64,000 nt of DNA from Marsupella aquatica (GCA_973895155.1 OZ316892.1:20584001-20648000); one strand, 5' to 3'; shown: positions 1 to 13,147, counted from the first letter of the stretch. Numbers and translations are program-made. Notes: generated from the letters alone by a model not told the origin.

Positions 1-1221
1 ATCATCCTCGTGATCAAAATGAAGTAAGATATTTCCAAAGTGAAGATCACAATGTAGTCGATCGTGCTTGTGGAGAAACTGTAAGGTCTCCAACAAAGCC
101 AAAGCAATCCCCAAGCGATGCTCCAAAAATATTTTCTTCTCGGATATGAATCTCACATCAACCTGCACATTCCCTTGTGACTTCCCCTTGCTTTTACCCC
201 ATTTTCCACATTTATCCATGAAGCTTCCCAAGTCACCTCCATTGTAAAAATCATAGATAAGTTTGGGTGGAAATTCGATGGTCATTGCCAAGGCCCCAAT
301 AACTCCCTTATGATTCAAACCCCCCATTAGCACTTCTTGTAACGCATCTTTTATCCTCTTGTGTCGATCTCCATCTTTGAATCTTTTTGCCACTAGCTTC
401 ACATTTCGAGGAATGAGTGGGCAATCCAAGATATGGCACAAGAACACATGCCCTTGGCTGCCACTCCCAATGCGATGTAAATTCTTCACTTGTTCCATCC
501 TCAAAAAGTGAATACTCCTTACTGCTGGAACAACACGTGATGGTCTTGTACCTCTTTGGTGCCTTTCAACACAAAGCTCCCCAAATTGCACGACCTTATT
601 CGCATATTTGACATTACGTTCTGTTCTGGCCATTCCTAACTCATTGCTCCATTTTAGACACAATTCTCTTTTGTGTCTATGGAGGGCAGGATTTCCAAGA
701 AATATGGACTCAGCCCCCCCCAAATTGGCTACCAACTTGTCCCACAAGTTCACAGCCAAGTTCAGTGCCAATTGCTCAACAAATCCTTGAGGCTTCTCAG
801 CCTCACGTTGAAATTGCTGAATCTGTTCTCGTGTCATGTCCTCTTCCTTCTCTACGGTTTGGCGCATGCAACGCACCATGTCATTTAGAAAGTTTTTGTA
901 TCCCTGTTCTCCATGTAAGGTATACTTCCTTTCAAACCTATCATGCTCATACTGTTCCGGTTGGGTGTAGGGATATACTATATCCTTCCAAATGGCCAAT
1001 AACACATTTTGTCGATGGTTGATGTCGATGGTTGTTTGAGCAGCCCCTCCTCTTTGTTTTCGCTTCCCTGCTATTTTGGCTTTTCTACTAAACCCTAAGA
1101 TTTTGTGCGCATTCCTCAAGGCATTCAGGGCATTCGCATCTGGTTCCAATCCATCGCTCAGCATGGTACTCATCACCTCCATCAACTGCCTATATTCTAC
1201 ACCTACATCCGGGTTGGCCAT
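1..1221 (-). CDS. Protein kinase-like protein, 5' part, runs off the left edge
   Basis: An uninterrupted frame of 407 codons begins with ATG at 1221-1219 and is still open at base 1, so the C-terminal half lies outside the window. The first in-frame stop upstream of the ATG is at 1249-1251. Residues 1-240 are an N-terminal region I do not recognise. A kinase fold follows: glycine loop GSGSQG (about 252-257), lysine in VAKRF (279), probable alpha-C glutamate in LQEVL (296), hinge LIYDFYNGGDL, and catalytic loop HCDLHFGN (390-397), with Cys replacing Arg of HRD while Asp and Asn are kept. The DFG segment is off the edge, so activity cannot be judged. The substrate is unknown. The absence of introns over 1.2 kb contrasts with the multi-exon genes elsewhere in the window. 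Confidence 0.8.
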   Translation of the reverse strand, partial: MANPDVGVEYRQLMEVMSTMLSDGLEPDANALNALRNAHKILGFSRKAKIAGKRKQRGGAAQTTIDINHRQNVLLAIWKDIVYPYTQPEQYEHDRFERKYTLHGEQGYKNFLNDMVRCMRQTVEKEEDMTREQIQQFQREAEKPQGFVEQLALNLAVNLWDKLVANLGGAESIFLGNPALHRHKRELCLKWSNELGMARTERNVKYANKVVQFGELCVERHQRGTRPSRVVPAVRSIHFLRMEQVKNLHRIGSGSQGHVFLCHILDCPLIPRNVKLVAKRFKDGDRHKRIKDALQEVLMGGLNHKGVIGALAMTIEFPPKLIYDFYNGGDLGSFMDKCGKWGKSKGKSQGNVQVDVRFISEKKIFLEHRLGIALALLETLQFLHKHDRLHCDLHFGNILLHFDHEDD

Positions 1222-1518
1222 GTTCACGCGACACCAGAACAAAGAGTATCAAAAGGAGTAGAAACTTACGATGCGTATTGGCTGGGAGGCGAGGTACTGA
1301 TGCGGTGTGTACAACCAAGCTGCAATAGGAACTCCTGGAAAATCATGCGTGGTACACCTTGTCACGGGAGGGTCACGAGATAGTCACGAGATATATTTGA
1401 TTTTTTTCATTCATTATTATTATTGTGAATGTAACAACTGCAAAGGGGAAAGATAACTATTGTGAAATACCCCACGCCGAGCCGAGGCTCCAAGCATGGG
1501 CACAAATGATATCCTATC
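1222..1518. other. Upstream flank of the kinase gene, no gene seen
   Basis: This is the 5' side of the minus-strand kinase gene. It contains short GTCACGAGATA-type repeats near 1370-1392 and otherwise nothing recognisable before the assembly gap. Confidence 0.5.
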
Positions 1519-1618
1519 NNNNNNNNNNNNNNNNNNNNNNNNNNNNNNNNNNNNNNNNNNNNNNNNNNNNNNNNNNNNNNNNNNNNNNNNNNNNNNNNNN
1601 NNNNNNNNNNNNNNNNNN
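1519..1618. other. Assembly gap (100 N)
   Basis: Exactly 100 N, the usual placeholder for a gap of unknown length. ORFs drawn across it are meaningless. Confidence 0.99.
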
Positions 1619-1890
1619 CTCGCCTTGCCTCGCCGCCCCCCCGGCCCCCCGGCTCGCCTCGCACCCCCTCCCCGCCCGGCCCGGGCCGGCCCGGCTCGCG
1701 TTCCACTACTATTCCCCACTCCCGGCTCGCGTTTCCTATTCCCCATTCCGGCTCCCCAATACTCCTGAGACCGGGCCGGGAGAGGGGTGCCCGGGATTTT
1801 CTGGTCGCGACGGGCCGGGCCAGGAGGAAAGTAGCCGGGCCGGGAATTACCGGCCTGGAGCCGGACCGGGGACCGGGGTGGACGGGTGAC
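1619..1890. repeat. GC-rich low-complexity tract beside the gap
   Basis: Composition jumps from AT-rich on the left of the gap to very C/G-rich on the right. Degenerate reiterations of CCCGGCTCGCGTTTCC and TATTCCCC-like pieces occur. It probably represents the edge of an unassembled GC-rich repeat. No coding function is supported. Confidence 0.6.
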
Positions 1891-4800
1891 AACTTGTCGG
1901 TTGTCGAGTCCAAAGGCCTATATTTGTCGGACAAGTCCAAACCGGGGCACTGTCAGTTTGTTAGGTCAGCTGCCTCAGCACTTCTATTGTACTGTTGTAT
2001 ACACGCAAACCTTCCAGGTCTGACGGAGCTCGAGCATCTTATTGAATTGTCACAACCATCCAGATGGATAGACATCAGAATCAAACAAGGGCTACATAAA
2101 ACCATTCCTGCCACTATAAACGATTTGGGTTCAGACACGACCAAATCATTCACACGTAGGCCAAACCATGCTGTCTTAATTGTTATATTATATTATATTA
2201 TATTATAGTATAGTATATAGTATAGTATAGTATACGTACGTATATGCCAAAAAAACAAAAAGGAGCCCAATGACACGATCCTACAGGCCAACGACTCAAT
2301 AAAGAGGGGGACAACAAGAGGAGACAAAAAAAAACCAGGGGAGACCCAAAAACCAAGGGGAGACCAAAAAAACAAACAAACCAGGGAGACAAAATGCCAG
2401 AGTGACCCAGGTAAACATTTAGGATCTAAGATTTGATTCAGCTTCCTTTGTTGATATAAATTTAAAAGTGGAAGCCCTTATCACAAACATGTTGGTGGTT
2501 ATCAAGAGTGGCGTTCCTGGCATCCAGTACCTTGTCTGAAACTCCTCATCTGTGTGACTCTGCCGACTCTGATTTCAGTTTAACTTGCTAACTGGTGTCA
2601 CAATACAGTGTAGTTCTTTACCCCTTATCCCAATCAGACTCTCACTACCTAATAGTGTCATGCCACTGCGACACTGACCAATACAGACAACGAGACACAC
2701 CAAACATCAACCCACATACTTCCTGATGTAAAAAAGTTAATCTAGTTTTACCTCCTTCATTTGCCAAGTCTTGTTGCACAATTCATGTACGGATTTTAGT
2801 ACCGCGAGAGCAGAGTAGATGAGATAATTGTGTGGACATAGAAGGTAGATGAGAATGGTTGCTCAAGAGGTCCATATACTGAGCTTATATCATATTCAAA
2901 GTTGAACTGTGACCCTACCAGCAGGGCCCCATGAAATTGCTTGGGAGGCGAATTTCGAACTGCGACGAGACTGGTAATCACACATCAAAATGTGACTGCA
3001 TTCATTGAGTGAAAGAAAAAAACTAGTATTATCATTGATTGAAAAGAAAAAACTAGTATTATCACTGTATATATTAGGGGTGTCTTACATAGTATATATT
3101 ATATTATGATGTGCAGTTATCGAGACCCCAAAACTTGTGCACCACTGTAGTTATCCCCGAAGATAATGTGCTCAGGACAGAATGATTGGGAGAGAAGCAC
3201 TCACTCACTCGTCATCGAATGTAGTCGTGTGCATCCCACATTAAACCTTCCCAATTTCGGCTCTTCTCCCGAAAAAGAAACTTTACACATCGGGCCAGCA
3301 CAGTTATGGCGTTTTAACTTAAAGCGAAGATATTCCTCTCAAACTGACAGCGTCAGACACTGCACTATCGGTATTACGCCGCCCGGCGCGGGTATCTTAC
3401 GCCGTGATGATTGCACCAGATTGGTGGGTATCTACGCTAGCAGGTCGAACAAATTACTTTTTTAGCACCGTAGCGAAGTGAACAAAGCTCCCGATGAGGA
3501 AAATGATAGTGTCGACGCCCGACGGCTCCCTGAGACGTCCACTTACCACTTACCGTGCGGGCAGAGTCGATGACCAGTGGTGGTGAGGTGGTGAGGTGAG
3601 GTGAGGTGAGGTGCCTGGGTGGACTTCACCTTTTTATGAGAAAACTTCTCGACATCCGCGCTTCTCAAAGTAGAGGGCTGTCATGGAGCAGAAATACCGA
3701 GCTGAGCTTTGCATGGCATGGGCGTCTGGCAACGCGGCCGTGGATAAGGAGCTAGCGTACCGGGCCCATCGAGCAGCTAGCCGAGCACGAGGCTCTCTAA
3801 TAATCGGCAGCCGCCTGGACACCTAGAGCCTAGAGATTCGTTCCTTCATAACGCGCTCTGGTGCTCATGAATCCTGAACTCCTGAAGTCTGCAGTCCGCA
3901 CGGCACTACGGTTGTCTTGACGACAATGTCGGTAGGCCAAAGTGAAGCCGCGCCATCTTACTACGAAAGGGCATTGCAAAGCTATTTTTGAAGGTTACTT
4001 GTGTAGAGTAATGCAAAACCTACTTTTGAAGGTTACTTGTGTAGAGTGACGACTCTAGAATCTACCTTTAGATTGTGTGGAGTGAAAACTCTAGAATGTA
4101 ACTCCCAATAAGGACAAAACAATAGAATAGAGTGAGAAAAAACAAAAATTGGGCAAAAATTCAGCATATTGTCATTTTTATTGCACCATTTTTTATTGTC
4201 TTGGTCTCTATTCATGTTCAAGTACTTGGGGGCTCTAATCAAATTAGGGGTGGGGGTTGAAAATGGGGATGGGGATGGATTAGTTTAGGAAGTAGTGCAC
4301 TACATCTGAAAATAGGGCCGCTTGTGAAGAGAGACAGTCAAGTAGGGGCTGCCTGTCAAGAGAGTGGATGGATTAGGGAGACCCCCTGTGAAAAGGTCAG
4401 GTGCTATCATTGAGGGTCAAGGGCTATGGTGAAACGGCCACCTCTTCTTCAATAAAGAATCATGCAGTAAAAATCAAAGTGAGAGTGCACCAGAGTGCTT
4501 TGGTCAGCTGCTCTCAGATTGAGGGTCAAAACCTTTCTATCCTCATCTCTATTCACATTCAAAAAACACATAGTCGGACTAGTTTTGGTGAATGATGGGA
4601 GTTTTGGGCTTATAACTTGATGATGAGTTTTAAATAATTTTAGATTTTTCACTTGCAAGGCAACCAGGGAAGGAGGGGACATTAAAAAAATACAAGCCCT
4701 AATTCTTCATACTAACACAATGAAAATTAGTCTAATAGATTCTACCCCTGAGCATTCCATGATGAATAACTCAACAAATGGCTAGAATCTACTCTCACTT

Positions 4801-7800
4801 TGATGAAAGTGTAGCTGACCTACTCCTCTAGCACATCCTCAAAACTAAAACATATTTGACTTTGTGAACATCAAATTATTACAATTAAACTCAAATTTGA
4901 GAAATGTGATCCATGGAGGTTTCAAAAGACCAACTTTTCGGTCATGGGAGCATCACTTTCAAATTAAAGTAGGCACAAAGCCATTCTTGCTTGGCATTCC
5001 AATTGTTGCATGAAACTGGGTTTCTGTTGTCTGGTTCTGCAAGTATACATGACTCTGCACCATACTTTGGGTGTTAGATTCATTTGCCTGACTCTCCTAT
5101 GTACTTCATTTGTTTTACCCTCCTATGTGCTTCACTTTGAACCTCTACTCGGCTCTTCAGTCTGTCCCTAGGTAGGGTTTTAGGTCCTCTTTTCCTGGTT
5201 GTTTTGCAGTGCAATTCTTCCCGGGCTTTCTGGCTCCTTGTTGCCCCTTATGATTGGGACTTTTGTCGGTGGGATCCTGTCTCCCTGGTTAGTCCCCTTG
5301 TGGTCTTTTGCAGTTTATATATAAATATTTATTTATTTATTTAGTTTTCTTCATGTAAGACTCAGTCTTGGAAATACCAAATACTCCCACCTAGCTCCCA
5401 ACGTTTTGTAGTAGCTACCAATATAGTAATCTTGAGATCAAAACCAACAATTTTAGGGTCAACGGGGACTCACTTTATCATCCACAAAATAATGGGATTT
5501 TTATTTTATGGGTTTTATGATTCCCCGACTCAAGTAGTGCACCCTGTGTAGTCGAGGTTGACCAGACAATGACTGCATCATAGTTATTGTGTTTTATGAT
5601 TTTCTCATAATCGATCATGCAAAGGGCCTAGTGGTCAAATCCTGAATCCATCGGTTTTAAGAGGGGCCAGTTAAGTCCTTTGAAGAATGAGCCCAATGCC
5701 CTTGCAGCCCACGATTAACAAAGGTGACGCACCATGGGCAAGGTGGATGCACAGAGGCCATGGATCACAAGTTGCGGAGAGCCCAGGGATGCCCAGAGGC
5801 GTTTCTGCCTCATCAAATGATGACAATAGGGGAAGCAAGGGGCAGGAGTCTTCCCACCCAGATGACAACTCATAAACAGATGATATGCCAGAATGAGTCG
5901 GATTGGATATATTATGGTGCTTATTAATAAAAATATAATATCTCCTAGGCCTTAAGCCATTAGATCATTCAATCCTGATCTTAAGCCCTATCTTAAAGAT
6001 AGCAGTCAGACCCTCAAATCTTGATTTATCCACCTAATGAGGTATATGCATGTTTACCCCTGCCAAAAGAAATTTAGATGATAGGCCCTTTTGAAACTTT
6101 AGTTACAAACTAGGCCCCCTCTGACACTTTTGAGTCAGATGTTCTTGTAATGTTCCAATAAGGAGTTTTAGCTTGATATTATCACCAATAAGAGCTACTG
6201 TAATATAGTCCAATCATGTTGAATGATAAACGACACCGTTGGGGACCACGGAGTAATGGCGGCCGTCATGCAAATTGCAAGTTCCTAGGTGAAGACAATG
6301 AGGTTCATGTCTTCACTTTTGAATTTTGTCTTTAGGTTGCTTAACTAAGCCTATGCACAGGGTTTGCATGATGTTTTGACGTTTCTCTATATTCTTTTGT
6401 CTCATTATGAAATGAATCCTCTACTTTTGGCCATTGGTCCCTACTGCAACGTTTGAAAATTGTCCAAGTGTGGAATGAAGACAATGCGGATGTTGTCTTC
6501 TCACATCTAGACCCCAAATTTGTCTGGAATGAACCAACTAAGTATCTTTTACCCAAGTTGGCTGTTTTTCCTTGTTGCAACCTTGAAAAAAATTGTCTGA
6601 GTGTGAAACAAAGACACCATCAAGTCAATCATAATGGGAAAATTTTGCTAGCCTGCAAGAACTAGACTAAATGTAGTACAAACCCACTATCCTGTAGTGG
6701 TGGATCCCTTAAAATTCTTTTAACTATGTGAAAATAGAATCCATTATGTCATCCAGCATAGATGTACGCGCGGTGGACTGTGATGCGGTGTGCGATGGAT
6801 TGTGGTGGGAAATGTAAGGTTGACCATGCATTGTTTTAGGCATCACATAAGAACCATGTGTAGAAAATCTATGTAGGGGGCTAGTTGGTCACAACAATTT
6901 TACATTATGCATATCATATCATTTTTGACAAGTTTCAAAGTGACACCCACTTATTTTGTCATAATTGGAACCTGAAATTCATTATTTTCTGAGCCAACCT
7001 GATCATCATTACGGTATTATTCATCTACAGTGCAGTTACAGACAGGGGTCAATGGGATTGAGGACGCACATTTTTACTTTTGAGAATGGAAAATGATCAC
7101 CAGTCCTATTGTTTGTTATTTGCTTGTCTGCGGGCGCCAGGTTGATACTCAACGTTCCAGTGCCTGCAGGTTGATACGACCCAGTTACGGGACAGGTATA
7201 GTTTAGCCTTCGACTCTAGCTTAGTCCACGCTTCACCTACGGCTAGATAAGTACTGTTAGTATATGAAAAACTTCTGTACATGATTTGCTAACATTTTGT
7301 TACTTCATATCATAGATTCAATTCCTGCTTCAAACAAACGGAAATGTTGTTACGTACCCAGAGTTTAGCTGTCAAATACACGAGATCTAGTCCAGTGATG
7401 TACAGATAAAGTGCACAGCAGCCGCTTCCCTACTTCCGGTACTGCAATGATAAGAGCGACAGTTTAGTACCGAATAAACAAAAATAAAGCAATAGAGTAT
7501 TTTTGTCAGCACAATCATGGGGGTGATGCCGCAGGTGACGTAGTGCAGTCTGGTACGGAGACCCACTATTGTGCAACTACTGAACCATCAACCATTGTGA
7601 ATATCTTTCGTGACCACAAATTGTATTTCTGCACCGCTTTTTGACCACAAATTGTTCCCCTGCAGGTCCTGACAGTACATGCTTCACTCCATGAGAACGT
7701 GAATTGGCTTCCATGTACGGTATTGGGCAAGCAATAATGGACATTGGGAGGGACAGAGGTGAGCTCAGGATCCTACTTATTAGGGAAAGCAGAGATGGGC

Positions 7801-7828
7801 TCAGGATATTCACGGAGACAGGGAGAGT
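1891..7828. other. Intergenic, repeat-like DNA without recognisable genes
   Basis: No ORF here shows a family motif. Visible structure: an AT microsatellite of TATTA/TATAG units (2188-2240); an A-rich stretch with repeated GGGGAGAC(C/A)AAAA units (about 2305-2395); a GTGAG tandem run (about 3583-3612); a direct repeat around TTGAAGGTTACTTGTGTAGAGT near 3988 and 4024; and AT-rich spacer. The remainder looks like old, diverged non-coding DNA. Confidence 0.5.
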
Positions 7829-7941
7829 AGTCCCTGCTAAAGCATTTAATATGCCTCGATTCTCCCCCACAAAGCCACCGGAAGGACCCCCCGTTTTCCC
7901 ATCAAGCCAGGCATCCCCCCTCGTCACTTTTCAGGCAGGTA
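7829..7941 (+). repeat. Left inverted arm, candidate MULE terminal inverted repeat
   Basis: About 113 bp that reappear inverted at 25359-25470. The outer 44 bases (from AGTCCCTGCTAAAGC inward) are identical by eye and the inner part is diverged. The pair brackets the MULE transposase remnant at 9.3-12.6 kb, and MULE inverted repeats are typically about 100 bp or longer. No 9-11 bp target duplication is obvious immediately outside, so the exact end is unresolved. Confidence 0.65.
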
Positions 7942-9303
7942 AACACTGCCCCTGCCAATTTGCCCGTGAGTAAGCCCGTGAGTAACTGTTTTTTACCTTT
8001 ACATTCAGTTTTCACTCAATTTTGACGCACAGTCTCGGGCTTAACCTGATTTGCAAGTCTGTGAAAGTCTGTGAAAGGAGACAACTATCGGGATTGGGTT
8101 TTTCTTCTTCTGTTTTTTCTGAAGTGGACGATGAACCGAGGGGATGAATCTCGAGTCCTTGATGGACTTTACACACTGAAAAAGTAAAGTAGCCCAGAAA
8201 AGACAATAGAGGATACACAACGTAGCCCAGAAAGATCTACAAGGCAGCCCAGAAAAACAACAGAATTCTTTAAAAAAAACTTAGACAGATTTCTATTTAT
8301 GTTATGACATCACCGGTAAATCTAATTTTCAAATTACTTATTAAATTCTTAACGAATGGTGACAATCCTGAGCTCATTAGGAGAGTCTCTCCAAGATCTT
8401 TCCGATGCTATATTATATGTGACTTTTCATTGTGATTTGACTCAGAAATTTGAAATCGAAATTTGCAGCCGGGAAAAAAGTCGCGAAAATCTGAAATTTC
8501 GATTCATTGTAACTCATTCAAATCTAGACTAAAATCTTCGATGTTGGATTCTTTTGAAGCGGATTGACAAGATCTTTCTAATGTATCATAGCACTCCCAA
8601 ATTTTGTTGTGGATTGACATATTGACTCATTAAATTCTTGCTGCAGAGAAAAGTTGATGGAAACTATCAGCTGCATGAAGCAACGGTGAAAAAACGAATT
8701 CAAAGACTGAACAGTCTAATTAAGCAGAAGCAAAACCTACGATGCTATCGTTTCTCAATAAATTCATGGCCCGATTACTTACAAGTAACCATGGACGTCT
8801 GTCTGTGTTCAGTGTGTCTGGAATTCCTGAATGAAAATTGCTCAAAGCAACTCGGGTAAGAATGGACGTCTGCAATTTTCGTTTTGTTTGTTGCTTCCAG
8901 GCCAAAAGATGGCCATTTCTCGAGTCGGGCCAAATTGCTTATGTGGATGTAAGGAAATAATGAAAATTGCTCTAGAGGCAAAAAAGTTAACAATGGACAT
9001 CTGTCGGCGAGTCTCATGTTACGCTGTTCTCAGAAGTCCAGTGCACTGGCTTTTAAAAGCGAGCTTGTAGGTTAAAGATCTTCCCGTTCTAAGCAAATTA
9101 AATGTTGGGTTATAAGTAAGGCTAAGCGCATGGCTGAACATATACAAAGGGAGCTTAAGTTCAAATCAATCAAATACACTGGTTAACCCAAATTTTATAA
9201 AAAGTCTCCGCATGACAGTACTTCGTCAAAACTCCATTGTATTGTATTCTTCAAAATGGAGGAACATTTCTATTTAATCCTTTATGTCTTCTACATAAGA
9301 GGC
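7942..9303. other. Spacer between left arm and MULE gene
   Basis: No gene recognised. The only ORFs are short and lack family motifs. If the arms are true termini, this is the 3' non-coding part of the MULE element, since its gene lies on the minus strand. Confidence 0.4.
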
Positions 9304-12300
9304 TTAGAATTGCCTTAGCTGACTTTCCAGAGAAATAATAGGGTATAGGGAAGACCACATGCCAACATTTGACACCTCATTTAGGCAAATAGGACTCATT
9401 CCAACCATACTTGACGTCTTCTCTTCTACAACTTTACTAACTTCCTGGCCAGGGGCCTTCTTCTGAATAGGTGGTTTGGGAGCTTGTTTCACAGGAGCCT
9501 TTTTCTGCCCAACTGGTTTCACCTTTGCAAGTTGTCTGGCATCTTTTTTCATCACCTGTGTTGCAGACGAGGTTGCACATGAATCTGTATTCTCAATGTC
9601 AACATTGTTTGCCTTCCGACTGCTAACCTGTTTTATAGGCTTCTTGTAACGCCCCATTGACGCTGTGAGATGCCAATCGTGCTCCTGGTTGAGATCCAGA
9701 CTTGCCAACGCTGCCTTGTCAAGTTTTTGCTGATCTGACTCTTGCACTGTAACAATTCTGACAAAGGGAGCTGCAAAGTTCTTTTCATTGGGGCCTCAGT
9801 CAAAGTTGAGCTTCTCTGTGAATTTGGTAAACGCCTTCCTCTCTTCCACATCTTGTCCACAAAAGACTCTTTCCTTTTCAAGCTACGGTCTGCCCCAGGT
9901 ACAATTTTGAATGCAGGTGGATTTGGCATCTTCAGCAATGGAGTAGGCCCAATTTGTACAGAGTCATATCTAGCCCCAAGTGAAAAGATCTCATCTCGTA
10001 ATTTTAGCAAGCCAGTCATGCCAATGCTATTCAAATGAGGAATGCTCTCAACTTTACCATAAATCTCCTTTAAGACTTTTCATAATGCCCATAGCTAAAA
10101 GTTAGATCCTCCTTTTCTGGCTCACAATCCTCCAGTAGTGGCTCACAATCCTCCAATACAGGCTCTTCTACATTTGCCTGGTCTGAATCATTGCTGGCTG
10201 GATCCATATTAGGCTCTGGATCCATATTAGGCTCTGGCCACTGTGCCCTCTCAAATTTGAGCCCACCCACCATAGTTCCATAGGTTTGAAGAATCTTGGA
10301 CTCACACATGCCACTCATAAGCAACAATTTTATTTGTACATCAATAGAGAAACACAAGTAATATGAGACATTGTCATGATAATGTGTTTCATATTTCATA
10401 TGAAATTACAGTTGTGGCTAGGTAAGATATAAATGCACCTGAAGCTTACAGGTATTACCTTGCATGCTGGATCCACAAGTGCACATGCAAGTATCATCGA
10501 AGTATCCTTCAAGGACGTGCCACTCTCCTGGCTTCTTCTGGCTACAAACAAATGCAACAGTGTTGCCTTCCTGATACTTGACATCATCTACAGGAATGCT
10601 CCTTGCCTTCAAGATGGTTTTCCAGATTATGTCTTCAATTTTCCGATTTCTGACCCGCCCTTGCCACTTCATATAAGACATACACCAATAGTGGTGTTCA
10701 AGATGGATAATCAATTGTTCTACTAGCCAAACAACCTTCCGCCCTACCTTAGTAGATTTCTCTTCCTACAAGTATCGCTTCAGAGTTCCATGCCATCTCT
10801 CAATCGCCCCATTGGTGTTCTGGTTGGCATGGTTGAAGCTCCTGAAGTTTATAACCCACTTATTGATCTTACAATGCCAGTATGTTCTGTAATACTCCAC
10901 AAACACTAGTTGCTCATCTCCCCATGATGCCATGAACCGGAGGGACTCTTCGACAGGGTCTGTGAAAGAAAACAACACACAATCATGAAATAAGACAGAG
11001 CTTTCTGGAGACAAATAGGGTCAGAGTTTACCTTTGTTTTTCTGGTACATGAGGTCTCCAAGCTCTTAATTCATTCTGGCGCATGAATGGGGATCTCTTA
11101 CTTTTTCCAGTATGTTTTTAGTCCATGCTCTCCTCACATCATGCCACACACATAAAGTGATTGGAACACCTGGCCAACCTCACTGCCAACGCAAATGGAG
11201 TCAGATGATATAATACAGTGACAAGGTGCTTTAATACTGGAATTTTTAAGCAACTGTGTTTGGGTGAAACTACCTTAACACATTCTGCTCTTCAGCTGCA
11301 CAATCCACTATAAAACAAGCCGGAGCCCATGTCCTGTCTAGGCGTAGGTCATCTTGTTTGGTTCTTTCCATGGCTACCTTTACTGTAGTCAGAACTTGTA
11401 GTAAATCTCTCTCTTTGTGGGTCTCCATTAGAGCCCAACATGTGGAATTCCATTCTGGAATTCATCAAAACAGAGCACAGTGTACAAAGAATACTGTACA
11501 TGCACACAGCCAAGGTTACAATTACCACTTAAACTTTTCAAAACAGTAATATAAGTCAACCTGGAACCTGGAATAGAAACAAAATTTTAATGAGTATCAC
11601 TAACCTCATACTCATTCACACCAAAAGTGGCATCCATGGACACAGCACTACCATGCTCAAGAGTGGCCATTTTTTCCAGTTGCCACTCAGTTGCAAACAC
11701 CAATAGAAAAGGAGTTTGTGTCTTCTCATCCCTCTCTTGGTACAATAACACTTGACAACCCATTAGCTTGCACCCACAATTTGCATCCCAGAGGATCATC
11801 ACTCGCCCAATGACTTTTCCGACTGTTAATGGCTTTCTTGACATTTTGAATGTCCTTCAAATCTAGTCCCATGTCCCTTGTCCAGATTACATTGGCTCTG
11901 TCACTGAACCTCTTTCTATGCTCACGCAGCTCTTCCCGTTGGGCCTTCAGAACTCCCAGTTCAGTGACTCCTGTTCGCAAGAGCCTTTCAATGCTCTCAC
12001 AAAGGTCAATGGATATTTTGGGGGCAATGTGAGCCCCCACATCCCAGCAGATCTGTCCTCCCAACCATGACAAAAATTCCCTGTATTATCAACATGTTTG
12101 AACTCTATGAATTTCAACAAGCAAGCATTGGGCCTTTCCATCTCCTTGAAATTCGCTGAAAAATTGAATCTACAGCCTCTCCTAAAAGACTCTCCAGTAT
12201 GTGTAGTCTGTCGTAGTGGTTTCTCTCCATTTTGAAGAACTCTATTTTCTGGTAGATCTTCCCGGATGTCTCCCCTGGCATCTTTTGGTCCATAACAACA

Positions 12301-12568
12301 AAGATACCTGGCTTATGGTCAACCAACCACGTTCTTTGTTTCTTAATACTGTTTCTTTTATTTTCAGGCAAGTGTTAAATTTCTCACGACATTCCTCCCC
12401 TTTCAGGAAATCTTTGAGCCTGGATTTTGGAATCCAAGCTTCTTTTTTAAACCAGGTCAAATGATCAAAAGTAAACTTCCCTGGTGCTGGAATCTGGATT
12501 TGGTCACATTGTAATGCACCATAGTGACGTCTTGATTTTTTGACATTCGAAGCATTCCCATCAGACAT
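9304..12568 (-). pseudogene. Degenerate MULE (Mutator-like) transposase with SWIM zinc finger
   Basis: Successive minus-strand fragments in changing frames read as one MULE transposase. The N-terminal part starts near 12568. A frame change falls near 12330 (ERGWL continuing into VDHKPG), with others near 12100 and 11770. A DDE-region block (VSMDATFGVNEY) lies near 11600. A WHDVRRAW block lies near 11120 and is soon followed by a stop. NTNGAIERWHGTLK lies near 10780-10850, and a SWIM-type motif CTCGSSMQGNTCK near 10430-10500 in the C-terminal half. Low-complexity Lys/Pro-rich sequence (APVKQAPKPPIQKK) fills the end at 9304-9747. MULE proteins cut and paste DNA bounded by long inverted repeats. 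Multiple frameshifts and stops make this copy non-functional. Some breaks could be introns, but the density of frame changes argues for decay. Confidence 0.8.
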
Positions 12569-12809
12569 CTGACATTGAAAATAAAAGTGTAAGGACTAGT
12601 ACTTGCAATTCAAAGAAACAAAGCGTTTCTAATCAGAAATTACAGTTATTATTCTATTTCATTTACATCCAGTCACTTACTCTCTATAAATCTCAAAAAG
12701 TTTAAGCATGCAACAGGCTCTCGTCATTCACTGACACACAATCACTCTCAATATGTTCACACAAATATTGTTTTCCATTAGAATAGAACACACAGGGCAC
12801 ATCATTTGC

Positions 12810-13022
12810 ATTACTCACAGTTATTGTTATCATTGCATCAGATCTCATTGCAATGCATATTCTCAATTTAGTTTTTATTTACGCACGACTACTGTAGTTC
12901 TCATTGAGTTACATGCTTTCATTACTCACAATTACTATTATCATTGCGTCAGATCTCATTGCAGGGCATATGATTCTCAATTTAGTTTTTATTTACGCAC
13001 GACTAGTTCTCATTGAGTTACA
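12810..13022. repeat. Tandem duplication, about 111-bp unit, two copies
   Basis: The unit starting ATTACTCACA and ending near GAGTTACATGC is repeated head to tail with small indels. The second copy lacks a few bases around the CTACTGTAG segment. Confidence 0.8.
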
Positions 13023-13143
13023 TGCCAGTCATCGCATTGCGTCTTCCTTCTATCGTATTGCGTCTTCCTTCCAATCATTAAATCTTTCTCAAAGCATAGT
13101 GTAAAACTGACATTTGTGTACAAAATGAATGTAGTCACTTACC

Positions 13144-13147
13144 TTGG
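13144..13147. other. Left target-site duplication TTGG
   Basis: TTGG directly abuts the left inverted repeat and recurs directly outside the right one at 24912-24915, consistent with a 4-bp target duplication. Four bases can match by chance, but the exact abutment on both sides supports it. Confidence 0.6.

Larger units (their letters stand above)
12569..13147. other. 5' region of the MULE gene up to the inserted element
   Basis: No gene. It includes a direct duplication of about 105-111 bp (12810-12920 and 12921-13022) and a short CGCATTGCGTCTTCCTTC reiteration near 13036. It would hold the MULE promoter if the gene were active. The terminal inverted repeat of the second element starts at its right edge. 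Confidence 0.5.

Noticed and set aside
417-1383. Series of overlapping plus-strand ORFs
   Set aside because: They lie opposite the continuous 407-codon kinase frame on the minus strand and have no motif of their own.
1425-1889. 154-codon plus-strand ORF and several minus-strand ORFs across the N stretch
   Set aside because: They run through the 100-N gap and GC-rich low complexity. No real reading frame can be inferred.
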